From assembly GCF_014646815.1 (NCBI RefSeq), contig NZ_BMNZ01000001.1, positions 62,001 to 126,000 on the forward strand: 64,000 nt of DNA, read 5' to 3'. This DNA comes from Terrabacter tumescens. Its GTDB lineage: Bacteria; Actinomycetota; Actinomycetes; Actinomycetales; Dermatophilaceae. The translations under genes and the position numbers were made by a program. The notes beneath the pieces were generated by a model. That model did not search any database. It saw only the letters and a program-made list of their open reading frames with translations, and was not told the DNA's origin. Of the stretch, positions 17,354 to 25,295 are shown piece after piece; position 1 is the first letter of the stretch, and each line of letters begins with the position of its first letter.

Positions 17354-19273
17354 TCAGCCGGCCGCGCCGAGGCCGCAGCCGGTGACGCGGTAGAGCGTGT
17401 AGTCGCCGTCGGTGCGTACCGGCTCGACCCCGTCGACGTGGGCGAGGTCCTTGAGGCCGGAGGACCGCTCGGGCCGGTCGAGCCAGTAGACGTGCGTCGA
17501 GTCGACGGCCCAGCGGATGTCGTGGCGCGCCATGGCCTCGCACACGTCGGGGCGGTGCTCCATGTCGTTGAACCCGGTGCCGATGACGATCTCGTCGCCC
17601 GTCGTGGGGATGGGGATCGAGCGGTAGAGCGTGTTGGTGCCGAACAGCGGCCACATGAGGGGTGAGCCGTTCTCGGGGCGGCCCACGACGCCCTGGCCGG
17701 CGGGGATGAGCGCGGCGAGGCGGCGCAGCGAGTCCTGGCCTTCGAACGAGAGGATGACCCGCTCGGGCGACGTGGGGCGGAAGAATCCGCTCAGCATGCG
17801 GTGGCGGGTGGCCCCGTTGAGCCCCAGCGTGAGGACGGGGATCACGAGCACGGCGACGAGGCCCACGGCGACGGGGCGCGACCCGAGCGCGGGCACCTTG
17901 CGCAGCAGCTCGCGCAGGGCCGGGGCGGCGGCCGCGACGAGGACGACACCGGGGACCGCGGCCAGCGAGGCGAGCCGGACCTTGTCGTTGTACCAGTAGC
18001 CGGTCACGAGCGAGGTCCACGACAGCGTCGACGACGCCGCCATGACGTAGAGCACGACGCAGGCGAACCACATCGCCACGACCGGCAGGGCCGCCCTGAC
18101 GCGCAGTGCGATCCAGCCGATCCCGAGGGCTAGCAGGACCACGAGCCCCCAGAGCACGTCGGGGATCTGCAGCCGGCCGCCGACCACCTCGACGAGCGCC
18201 GTCCAGACCGGCACGCGGTCCTTCCACTGGTAGGACTGGGTCGAGGCGAGCTGGGCCGAGACGACGGGTGCGGCCACGAGCCCCGCCACGCCGACGGCGG
18301 CCACCACGGCGAGGTCGCGCGCGACCACCCACCACGACAGGTGGCGGAGCAGGCCGGCCCGCAGGCGAGCCGTCACGAACCAGACGAGGGCGAAGACGAC
18401 GAGGGCGACGAGGGCGTTGGGCTGGATGAGGGCGAGGCCGGGCATCGCCGCGACGAAGCCGAGCCACTGGCCGATCCGCCTCGAGCGCGCGGCCTGCAGC
18501 AACAGGGCGAGGGCGCCCGGCGTGAGGGCGGTCGCCATGAGGTTGGGCCAGAGCACGCCCCACCCGAGGAGGATCGTCGGGAAGGCGATGAAGGCCGCGG
18601 AGGCGAACCCCGCGGCATACGTGACGAGGCGGGACGTGCCGAGCGCGTGGCGCACGAGGGCCACGCAGCCGATCGGCCACACGAGCGCGGCGAGCACGAT
18701 CGTCGCGACGTTGGTGCCGGGCAGCACGTCGGCGACGCCCGGCAGCAGCCCGGTGGCGATCCACGAGTGGAAGCCGTTGGGGTAGAACGTCGGGTTGGCG
18801 ATGGAGAAGTTGCCCGACTCGAGGAACGTCTTGATCCGGCCGAGGTGGTAGACCGCGTCGGGGGAGTCGACGAGCTCGTCGGGGCGCCCCATGGCCGGCA
18901 GGATCGTCGCGAGCGCGAGGACGGCGCCGATGACGATGGCCACGACGGCGTCGGGGCGGGGGCGGCCGAGCAGGCGGCGGGCCGCCCCGAGCTCGGGGTC
19001 GTGCCGGCCGAAGACGCGCATCCCGCCCCAGGCGAGCGCCACGCAGACCGCCGTCACGACGGCGAGCGGCAGCAGCCCCCAGCGCACGCCGACCCGTTGG
19101 GCGACGGTCGCGAACGCGGCGATCAGGCCGGTCGAGACGGCGGGGGAGACCGCCAGCGCCTCGAGGCCGCGGGCCCCGAGCGCACGCACGAGCAGCCAGC
19201 CGGGAAGGAAGAGGACGACCGAGAGGACGACGAAGGTCGGGATCGTCTCAACCCAGTGCGCCATGCGGGCCAT
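17354..19273 (-). CDS. Large polytopic membrane protein, DUF6541 family (glycosyltransferase-C-like topology)
   Basis: About 639 residues from the ATG at 19273 (MARMAHWVETIPTFVVLSVV); an ATG nine bases further in is equally possible. More than ten hydrophobic segments fill residues 10-500. A hydrophilic loop follows the first membrane pairs with DSPDAVYHLGRIKTFLESGN and NPTFYPNGFHSWIATGL, resembling the acidic extracytoplasmic loop of GT-C enzymes. A soluble C-terminal part (about 520-639) ends with YWLDRPERSSGLKDLAHVDG. Assignment to DUF6541 rests on this pattern. A role in cell-surface polysaccharide or lipid glycosylation is inference. Confidence 0.75.
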   Translation of the reverse strand: MARMAHWVETIPTFVVLSVVLFLPGWLLVRALGARGLEALAVSPAVSTGLIAAFATVAQRVGVRWGLLPLAVVTAVCVALAWGGMRVFGRHDPELGAARRLLGRPRPDAVVAIVIGAVLALATILPAMGRPDELVDSPDAVYHLGRIKTFLESGNFSIANPTFYPNGFHSWIATGLLPGVADVLPGTNVATIVLAALVWPIGCVALVRHALGTSRLVTYAAGFASAAFIAFPTILLGWGVLWPNLMATALTPGALALLLQAARSRRIGQWLGFVAAMPGLALIQPNALVALVVFALVWFVTARLRAGLLRHLSWWVVARDLAVVAAVGVAGLVAAPVVSAQLASTQSYQWKDRVPVWTALVEVVGGRLQIPDVLWGLVVLLALGIGWIALRVRAALPVVAMWFACVVLYVMAASSTLSWTSLVTGYWYNDKVRLASLAAVPGVVLVAAAAPALRELLRKVPALGSRPVAVGLVAVLVIPVLTLGLNGATRHRMLSGFFRPTSPERVILSFEGQDSLRRLAALIPAGQGVVGRPENGSPLMWPLFGTNTLYRSIPIPTTGDEIVIGTGFNDMEHRPDVCEAMARHDIRWAVDSTHVYWLDRPERSSGLKDLAHVDGVEPVRTDGDYTLYRVTGCGLGAAG

Positions 19274-19551
19274 TGTGTCGGGTCGCCACGATTTCTCCAC
19301 CACCCGGGTCAGGACGTACGATGGCTGGCGGTCACGTGTGCTCGTCGCACGGGACCGAAATTCGCGCGTCTTCTGCCGGTCCGCCGGACCGGGTCGCACC
19401 ACGGCAGTCCCCATCCGCTCGCGGAGGGGCGGGGTGCGTCAGGCGCCAGGAGTGAGGTCGTATGCCGCCCGCCGGGCCACGTGCTCCACGTGACCGCCGA
19501 GCGCCAGCGCCCACGCACAACTGACAACAACGAAACAAGGGAGAACACGGC

Positions 19552-20469
19552 ATGGCCGTCGTCACCATGCGCCAGCTCCTCGAGAGCGGCGTCCACTTCG
19601 GGCACCAGACCCGTCGCTGGAACCCCAAGATGAAGCGCTTCATCATGACCGAGCGCAACGGCATCTACATCATCGACCTGCAGCAGTCGCTGACGTACAT
19701 CAACAACGCCTACGAGTTCGTCAAGGAGACCGTCGCCCACGGCGGCAGCATCCTCTTCGTCGGCACGAAGAAGCAGGCCCAGGAGCCCATCGCCGAGCAG
19801 GCGACGCGCGTCGGCATGCCTTACGTCAACCACCGCTGGCTCGGTGGCATGCTCACCAACTTCCAGACGATCTCCAAGCGCCTCACGCGCCTCAAGGAGC
19901 TCGAGGAGCTGAACTTCGACGACGTGGCCGGCTCGGGCTACACGAAGAAGGAGCTGCTCATCCTCAAGCGCGAGATGATCAAGCTCGAGAAGACCCTCGG
20001 TGGCATCCGCACGATGGCCAAGGTCCCCTCGGCCGTGTGGATCGTCGACACCAAGAAGGAGCACCTCGCCGTCGACGAGGCCCGCAAGCTCGGCCTGCCG
20101 GTCATCGCGATCCTCGACACGAACTGCGACCCCGACGAGGTCGACTACAAGATCCCCGGCAACGACGACGCGATCCGCTCCGTCACGCTGCTGACGCGGG
20201 TCATCGCCGACGCCGTCGCCGACGGTCTCGTCCAGCGCTCGTCCGGCAAGTCCGGCGCCGACGCGCAGGCCGAGGAGCCCCTGGCGGAGTGGGAGCGCGA
20301 GCTCTACGCCGACGCCGCTGCTGCGGAGGCGCCGGTCGAGACCCCCGTCGAGACGCCGGCCCCCGAGGTCGCCGCCGAGATCGCGGTCGACGCCCCCGCC
20401 GAGGCCCCTGCCGAGGCTCCTGCCGAGGCCCCGGCTGCCGACGCGACGGCCGGTGCCGAGAAGGCCTGA
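19552..20469 (+). CDS. rpsB: 30S ribosomal protein S2
   Basis: 305 residues. S2 hallmarks: [53 protein letters not shown], and [20 protein letters not shown] (the S2 signature). From about residue 245 it carries an Ala/Pro/Glu-rich tail with repeated PAEA units. A possible -10 box TACGAT lies at 19316-19321 in the 278-bp upstream gap, which otherwise holds no gene. AAGGGAGA precedes the ATG. Confidence 0.97.
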   Translation: MAVVTMRQLLESGVHFGHQTRRWNPKMKRFIMTERNGIYIIDLQQSLTYINNAYEFVKETVAHGGSILFVGTKKQAQEPIAEQATRVGMPYVNHRWLGGMLTNFQTISKRLTRLKELEELNFDDVAGSGYTKKELLILKREMIKLEKTLGGIRTMAKVPSAVWIVDTKKEHLAVDEARKLGLPVIAILDTNCDPDEVDYKIPGNDDAIRSVTLLTRVIADAVADGLVQRSSGKSGADAQAEEPLAEWERELYADAAAAEAPVETPVETPAPEVAAEIAVDAPAEAPAEAPAEAPAADATAGAEKA

Positions 20470-20541
20470 CGGCCTTTTCGCACCAGCCCGACCAGCTGAC
20501 ACACGAGTCAATCTCCACTGACGAAAAGAGCGATACAGAGC

Positions 20542-21372
20542 ATGGCGAACTACACCGCCGCTGACATCAAGGCGCTGCGCGAGCAGACCGGCGCCGGCAT
20601 GATGGACGTCAAGAAGGCGCTCGACGAGGCCGACGGCGACCGCGCCAAGGCCGTCGAGATCCTGCGCGTCAAGGGCCTCAAGGGCGTCACGAAGCGTGAG
20701 GGCCGCTCGGCCTCCAACGGTCTCGTGGCGGCTTCGGCCACCGATGGCGTCGGCACCCTCGTCGAGGTCAACTGCGAGACCGACTTCGTCGCCAAGGGCG
20801 AGAAGTTCATCGCCCTGGCCGACCAGGTCCTGACGCAGGCCGTCGCGGCCGGCGCCACCGACGCCGACTCGCTCCTCGCGAGCACGCTCGAGGACGGCAA
20901 GACCGTCAAGGAGCTGCTCGACGAGGCCAACGCCACCATCGGCGAGAAGATCGAGGTCCGCCGCGTGGCGCGCCTCGAGGGCGACAAGGTCGTGTCCTAC
21001 CTGCACAAGACGAGCCCCGACCTGCCCGCGCAGATCGGCGTCCTCGTCGCGCTGCAGGGTGGCGACGAGGCCGTGGGCCGCGACGTCGCGATGCACATCG
21101 CGGCGTTCAGCCCGACCGTCCTGACGCGTGACGAGGTCCCGGCCGAGACGGTCGAGAACGAGCGTCGCGTCGCCGAGGCCACGGCCAAGGAGGAGGGCAA
21201 GCCCGAGGCTGCCCTTCCCCGCATCATCGAGGGTCGCGTCAACGGCTTCTTCAAGGAGAACGTCCTGCTCGAGCAGGCGTTCGCCAAGGACGCCAAGAAG
21301 ACCGTCGGCAAGGTGCTCGAGGAGGGCGGCGCCCAGGCGACGTCCTTCGCACGCTTCCGCGTCGGCCAGTGA
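20542..21372 (+). CDS. tsf: Elongation factor Ts
   Basis: 276 residues. N-terminal UBA-like domain MANYTAADIKALREQTGAGM, then MDVKKALDEADGD, and the EF-Ts signature VEVNCETDFVAKGEKF that contains the TDFV motif inserted into EF-Tu. Full length and two core subdomains are present. Catalyses nucleotide exchange on EF-Tu. Follows rpsB by 72 bp and ends at the strong hairpin 21431-21474. Confidence 0.97.
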   Translation: MANYTAADIKALREQTGAGMMDVKKALDEADGDRAKAVEILRVKGLKGVTKREGRSASNGLVAASATDGVGTLVEVNCETDFVAKGEKFIALADQVLTQAVAAGATDADSLLASTLEDGKTVKELLDEANATIGEKIEVRRVARLEGDKVVSYLHKTSPDLPAQIGVLVALQGGDEAVGRDVAMHIAAFSPTVLTRDEVPAETVENERRVAEATAKEEGKPEAALPRIIEGRVNGFFKENVLLEQAFAKDAKKTVGKVLEEGGAQATSFARFRVGQ

Positions 21373-21430
21373 GGTCCTGACCTCCCTGGTGCCAGTGCAC
21401 CACTCGTAGCGCAGAACCCGCGCATCACGA

Positions 21431-21474
21431 CGACGTATGCCGGTCGCCCCCTTGAGGGGCGGCCGGCATCGTCG
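21431..21474 (+). terminator. Terminator of rpsB-tsf
   Basis: Long stem: CGACG-T-ATGCCGGTCGCCCC (21431-21450) against GGGGCGGCCGGCATCGTCG (21456-21474), loop CTTGA, one bulged T and one G.U pair. The octamer GTATGCCG (21435-21442) forms part of the stem. 58 bp after tsf. Confidence 0.82.
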
Positions 21475-21537
21475 CGTCCGGGGCCGGGTTGACCGACCCG
21501 CCTGCCGCCGGACCATCCCCAGAGGAGACCCTCGAGC

Positions 21538-22152
21538 ATGAGCACCAGCACCAGCACCGGCACCGGCATCGCGACCGGGCCCACGCCGGCGAGCGCGGTC
21601 GACGGTCCGCTGACCGTGTCGATCACCCGCCGGGTCGCGCCCGAGGACGAACTGCTCATGCAGGCGTGGGTGCACGCCGGCACGTCGATGGCCGAGCGGT
21701 TCGAGGGCTTCCTCGGGGCCGGGTGGGTGCGCTCGGGCGCCGAGGACTGGCACATGCTCTACCGGTTCGACTCGCGAGCGCATCTCGACGCGTGGGAGCG
21801 CTCGCCCGAGCGCATGCGGTGGCTGCGCTCCGCGGCCGACCTCGTCGAGCACCGGCGTACGGAGTACCGCACGGGCATCGAGGGCTGGTTCGACGAGCCG
21901 GCGACGTCGTCGGTGCACGAGGCGGGCCCGGGCGCCTCCGCAGCACCGCCGCGGTGGAAGCAGGCGAGCGTCATCTGGATCGCCTTCTTCCCGACGAGCC
22001 TGGCGTTGACCTACCTGCTCTCGCCCTTCAGCGGGGACTGGCCGGCTGCCGTGCGCGTCCTCGTCACGACCCTCGTGGCGACCCCATGGATGACCTACGT
22101 CCTGCTGCCGTTCGTGACCCGGCTCTTCGGCCGGTGGCTCAAGGGCACCTGA
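21538..22152 (+). CDS. ABM-domain (antibiotic biosynthesis monooxygenase-like) membrane protein
   Basis: 204 residues. A Ser/Thr-rich leader is followed by an ABM ferredoxin-like domain at about 28-120 (LTVSITRRVAPEDELLMQAW, FLGAGWVRSGAEDWHMLYRF, LDAWERSPER). Two hydrophobic segments at about 143-165 and 172-195 anchor it in the membrane. This architecture is known in actinobacteria and proteobacteria; function is undefined. ATG at 21538 after GAGGAGACCCTCGAGC. Confidence 0.8.
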   Translation: MSTSTSTGTGIATGPTPASAVDGPLTVSITRRVAPEDELLMQAWVHAGTSMAERFEGFLGAGWVRSGAEDWHMLYRFDSRAHLDAWERSPERMRWLRSAADLVEHRRTEYRTGIEGWFDEPATSSVHEAGPGASAAPPRWKQASVIWIAFFPTSLALTYLLSPFSGDWPAAVRVLVTTLVATPWMTYVLLPFVTRLFGRWLKGT

Positions 22153-22172
22153 GCCCCTCGGCCCGGAGGGGC
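22153..22172 (+). terminator. Hairpin after the ABM-domain gene
   Basis: GCCCCTC (22153-22159) and GAGGGGC (22166-22172), 6-nt loop GGCCCG, directly after the stop codon. Compact GC-rich hairpin in terminator position. Confidence 0.5.
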
Positions 22173-22270
22173 GGATCTGCTTGTGAGGCAAGCCTTCTGT
22201 CTCCGAGGTCACAGCCCCGTTGTCTGCTGGCTCACAGCCGACGGCATACCCTCCGGGGTACCGTCGAACC

Positions 22271-23527
22271 ATGACCACCACCATGAGGTCCCTCGTGGTT
22301 CTGGGAGCGGGCACGGCCGGCACCATGGTCGTGAACAAGCTGAGGCACCGTCTCCCCACCAGCGAGTGGCGTATCACCGTCGTCGACAAGGACGACGTCC
22401 ACGACTACCAGCCCGGCTACCTCTTCCTGCCCTTCGGGCTCATCGAGCCCGACCAGGTCAGGCGCAGCCGGCACGCGCTCATCACGGACGGCGTCGAGCT
22501 CGTCCTCGGTGACGTCGACCGCATCGACCCGCAGGCCCGCGAGGTCTCCCTCGTCGACGGACGCACGCTCGGCTACGACGAGCTCGTCATCTCCAGCGGC
22601 ACCTCGGCCCGACCCGACCAGACGCCGGGGATGCTCGGACCGGAGTGGCACCGGAGCGTCGGCGAGTTCTACACCTTCGAGGGCGCCACGGCGCTCCGGG
22701 AGTCGCTCGCCTCGTTCGTGGGCGGACGCCTGGTCGTGCACGTCACGGAGATGCCGATCAAGTGCCCCGTGGCCCCGCTCGAGTTCACCTTCCTCGCGGA
22801 CGACTTCCTGCGCCGCCGCGGTCTGCGCGAGCGCACCGAGATCGTCTTCGTCACGCCCCTCGACGGCGCCTTCACCAAGCCGGTCGCGAGCCGCGAGCTC
22901 GGTCACCTGCTCGCCGACAAGGGCATCACGGTCGAGACAGACTTCATGGTCGAGCACGTCGACCAGGAGCGCCGCGTCCTCGTCTCCTACGACGAGCGCG
23001 AGGTCGCCTACGACCAGCTCGTGACGATCCCGCTCAACATGGGCGCCGACTTCGTCGCGCGGTCGGGCCTCGGGGACGAGCTGAACTACGTCCCGGTCGA
23101 CAAGCACACGAGCCAGTCCACCGAGCACCCGTCGATCTTCGTCCTCGGGGACGCGAGCAACATCCCGACGTCCAAGGCCGGCTCCGTCGCGCACTTCTCG
23201 GTCGAGGTCTTCGTCGACAACTTCCTCGAGCACGTCGCCGGTCGCCCCATGAGCCACGCCTTCGACGGGCACGCCAACTGCTTCGTCGAGTCCGGCGGGG
23301 GCAAGGCGATGCTCCTCGACTTCAACTACGACACCGAGCCCCTGACCGGCACCTTCCCGCTGCCGCGCCTCGGCCCGATGACGCTGCTCAAGGAGTCGCG
23401 CGCCAACCACATCGGCAAGCTCGCGTTCCGCCACATCTACTGGAACCTCCTGCTCCCCGGACGACCTCTCGGCCTGCCCGCGCAGATGTCGATGGCGGGG
23501 AAGGTCCCCGCCCCCGTGAGCGCTTGA
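22271..23527 (+). CDS. sqr: Sulfide:quinone oxidoreductase-like FAD-dependent oxidoreductase
   Basis: 418 residues from ATG 22271. N-terminal FAD-binding motif VVLGAGTAGTMV (about 9-20), DYQPGYLFLPFGL as in SQR/Ndh2 proteins, SSGTSARPDQTPGMLGPEWH, MPIKCPVAPLEF (a candidate redox Cys), and FVLGDASNIPTSKAGSVAHF for the second flavin motif. Family function: oxidise sulfide and pass electrons to menaquinone at the cytoplasmic membrane face. The tail NLLLPGRPLGLPAQM could be membrane-associating. Followed 13 bp later by the DsrC/TusE gene, which supports a sulfur role. Confidence 0.88.
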   Translation: MTTTMRSLVVLGAGTAGTMVVNKLRHRLPTSEWRITVVDKDDVHDYQPGYLFLPFGLIEPDQVRRSRHALITDGVELVLGDVDRIDPQAREVSLVDGRTLGYDELVISSGTSARPDQTPGMLGPEWHRSVGEFYTFEGATALRESLASFVGGRLVVHVTEMPIKCPVAPLEFTFLADDFLRRRGLRERTEIVFVTPLDGAFTKPVASRELGHLLADKGITVETDFMVEHVDQERRVLVSYDEREVAYDQLVTIPLNMGADFVARSGLGDELNYVPVDKHTSQSTEHPSIFVLGDASNIPTSKAGSVAHFSVEVFVDNFLEHVAGRPMSHAFDGHANCFVESGGGKAMLLDFNYDTEPLTGTFPLPRLGPMTLLKESRANHIGKLAFRHIYWNLLLPGRPLGLPAQMSMAGKVPAPVSA

Positions 23528-23540
23528 AAGGAGCGTCCCC

Positions 23541-23855
23541 ATGCCCACCACGACGATCGCCGGCCATGCCGTCGAGGTCAACGACGAGGGCTTCCTCACC
23601 CGCCCCGACCAGTGGTCGGACGACCTCGGTGCGGAGCTCGCCCGCCTCATCGGCATCGAGCTGACCGACGAGCACTGGAAGCTCGTGCACTTCCTGCGTG
23701 ACGACTTCGCGCTCCAGGGCGAGACGGCGACCCTGCGCCGGGTCAGCACGCAGACCGGAACCCCAGTCAAGTCCCTCTTCGAGCTCTTCCCCGGCAAGCC
23801 GGCCAAGAAGATGGCCTACGTCGCGGGCCTGCCCAAGCCGAAGGGATGTGTGTGA
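23541..23855 (+). CDS. TusE/DsrC-family sulfur carrier protein
   Basis: 104 residues. MPTTTIAGHAVEVNDEGFL, LTDEHWKLVHFLRDDF and the C-terminal arm AGLPKPKGCV define the DsrC/TusE family. The only Cys is C103, the conserved penultimate Cys of the swinging arm; the second Cys of true dissimilatory DsrC, about ten residues upstream, is absent, so this is a TusE-like single-Cys form. AAAGGAGCG precedes the ATG. The stop overlaps the next gene (TGATG). Confidence 0.92.
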   Translation: MPTTTIAGHAVEVNDEGFLTRPDQWSDDLGAELARLIGIELTDEHWKLVHFLRDDFALQGETATLRRVSTQTGTPVKSLFELFPGKPAKKMAYVAGLPKPKGCV

Positions 23856-24373
23856 TGACCACCCAGACCACCGAGACCGCACCGTTCGTGCCGTCGTTCG
23901 ACGCGCCGGAGTCGCAGGGTCGCAAGCTCGCGATCATCTGCAGCAAGGGCAACCTCGACATGGCCTACCCGGGCCTCATCCTCGCCAACGCCGCTCTGGG
24001 TGAAGGGATCGAGACGCACCTGTTCTTCACCTTCTGGGGCTTCGACATGATCAACAGGAAGACGTCCGGCGAGCTGAAGTTCACGATGCTCGGCAACACC
24101 GCGACGCACATGCCCCAGGGGCTCGGCGGCATCCCCGGGATGACGCACCTCGCCACCTCGCAGATGAAGAAGGCCATTGCCGACCTCGACGTGCCCGAGG
24201 TCCCGGAGTTCCTCGACCAGATCGTCGCCTCCGGCGGTCACCTGTGGGCGTGCCGGATGTCGGCCGACATGCAGCACCTGGGCGAGAAGGACCTGCGGGA
24301 CGACGTCGAGGGCATCATCTCGGCCTCCGACTTCATCGAGCTGACGGAGGGCGCGCAGCTGCTCTTCATCTGA
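23855..24373 (+). CDS. DsrE/DsrF/DrsH-like (DsrE2-type) sulfur transfer protein
   Basis: 172 residues from ATG 23855 (an ATG at 23846 lies in the same frame). DsrE-like fold: GRKLAIICSKGNLDMAYPGL, GIETHLFFTFWGFDMINRK, MKKAIADLDVPEVPEFLD and GGHLWACRMSADM with C133, the likely persulfide-carrying Cys; C29 is a second candidate. Such proteins relay sulfane sulfur to TusA or DsrC. Coupled translationally to the DsrC/TusE gene. No tusA or rhodanese gene is adjacent. Confidence 0.9.
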   Translation: MTTQTTETAPFVPSFDAPESQGRKLAIICSKGNLDMAYPGLILANAALGEGIETHLFFTFWGFDMINRKTSGELKFTMLGNTATHMPQGLGGIPGMTHLATSQMKKAIADLDVPEVPEFLDQIVASGGHLWACRMSADMQHLGEKDLRDDVEGIISASDFIELTEGAQLLFI

Positions 24374-24394
24374 GCCACCGTGGTGGGTGGGAGT

Positions 24395-24426
24395 GCCCGG
24401 CCGGGCCGGTGTGGGCCCGGCCGGGC
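24395..24426 (+). terminator. Terminator of the sulfur triad
   Basis: Perfect 13-bp stem GCCCGGCCGGGCC (24395-24407) and GGCCCGGCCGGGC (24414-24426), 6-nt loop, 21 bp after the DsrE gene. Marks the end of the SQR-DsrC-DsrE operon. Confidence 0.8.
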
Positions 24427-24488
24427 TTCACAGGATCTCCACACGTCGCACCCTCACCACCCGCGTGCCCGCTCCTAGGCTCGGTGAC

Positions 24489-25295
24489 ATGAACCAGGGG
24501 TATGCCGCACCGTCGCCCGACATTGCATCGCCGACGCTGCTCGTCGTCGAGGATGACCCGACGATCAACCAGGCGGTCACGGATCGGCTTGTGGCAGAGG
24601 GCTTCCGGGTGGTCCAGGCGTTCGACGGTCCTTCCGCTGTCGCCGCTCACGCGGAGCACGCACCCGACCTCGTCGTCCTCGACCTCATGCTGCCGGGATT
24701 CGACGGGCTCGAGGTGTGCCGTCGCATCCAGGGGGAGCGGCCGGTGCCCGTCCTGATGCTGACGGCACGGGCCGACGAGACCGACCTGCTCGTCGGGCTC
24801 GGCGTCGGGGCCGACGACTACGTGACCAAGCCCTTCCGGATGCGGGAGGTCGTGGCGCGCATCCGGGCCCTGCTGCGCCGGGTCGACCGGGCCCGTGAGC
24901 TCGCCGCGGAGCAGCCGCCGGTGCTCGCCGTAGGCGACCTGACCGTCGACCGGGGCTCGCGCCGCGTCACGGCCCGGGGGAGCGAGGTGCACCTGACGCC
25001 GCTCGAGTTCGACCTGCTCCTGGCGCTCGCCGCCGACCCGGGCGCGGTGCGCGAGCGCGACGAGCTGATGCGCGAGGTCTGGGGCTGGGCCGACTCCGGT
25101 GGCACGCGCACCCTCGACAGCCACGTGAAGTCCTTGCGCGCCAAGGTCGGTGCCGGCCGCGTGCGCACCGTCCACGGCGTCGGCTACGCCCTCGAGACCG
25201 GCCCGGTGCCCGAGACCCCGAGCGCCGCGGGCATGCTCGACCTGACCGACCCCATCGACCGAGCTGGTTCAGCAGACTCCCCGGACGCGCCGTGA
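24489..25295 (+). CDS. OmpR/PhoB-family response regulator
   Basis: 268 residues from ATG 24489. Receiver domain about 16-130 with the acidic pair E21-D22-D23, phospho-acceptor D65 (VVLDLMLPGFDG), T/A switch region LMLTARADETD and K114 (YVTKPFRM). C-terminal winged-helix DNA-binding domain about 150-245 with DSHVKSLRAKVGAGRVRTVHG. The stop overlaps the kinase start (GTGA), so the two form a two-component operon. Confidence 0.94.
   Translation: MNQGYAAPSPDIASPTLLVVEDDPTINQAVTDRLVAEGFRVVQAFDGPSAVAAHAEHAPDLVVLDLMLPGFDGLEVCRRIQGERPVPVLMLTARADETDLLVGLGVGADDYVTKPFRMREVVARIRALLRRVDRARELAAEQPPVLAVGDLTVDRGSRRVTARGSEVHLTPLEFDLLLALAADPGAVRERDELMREVWGWADSGGTRTLDSHVKSLRAKVGAGRVRTVHGVGYALETGPVPETPSAAGMLDLTDPIDRAGSADSPDAP

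Noticed and set aside
19309-22389. Over 1000-codon minus-strand open frame opposite rpsB-tsf
   Set aside because: Antisense shadow of rpsB, tsf and the ABM gene; its Val/Leu/Asp-Gly composition is the typical artefact of reversed actinobacterial codons.
23541-23855. True dissimilatory DsrC
   Set aside because: Only the penultimate Cys is present and no dsrAB or other dissimilatory genes occur in the window; TusE-like is safer.
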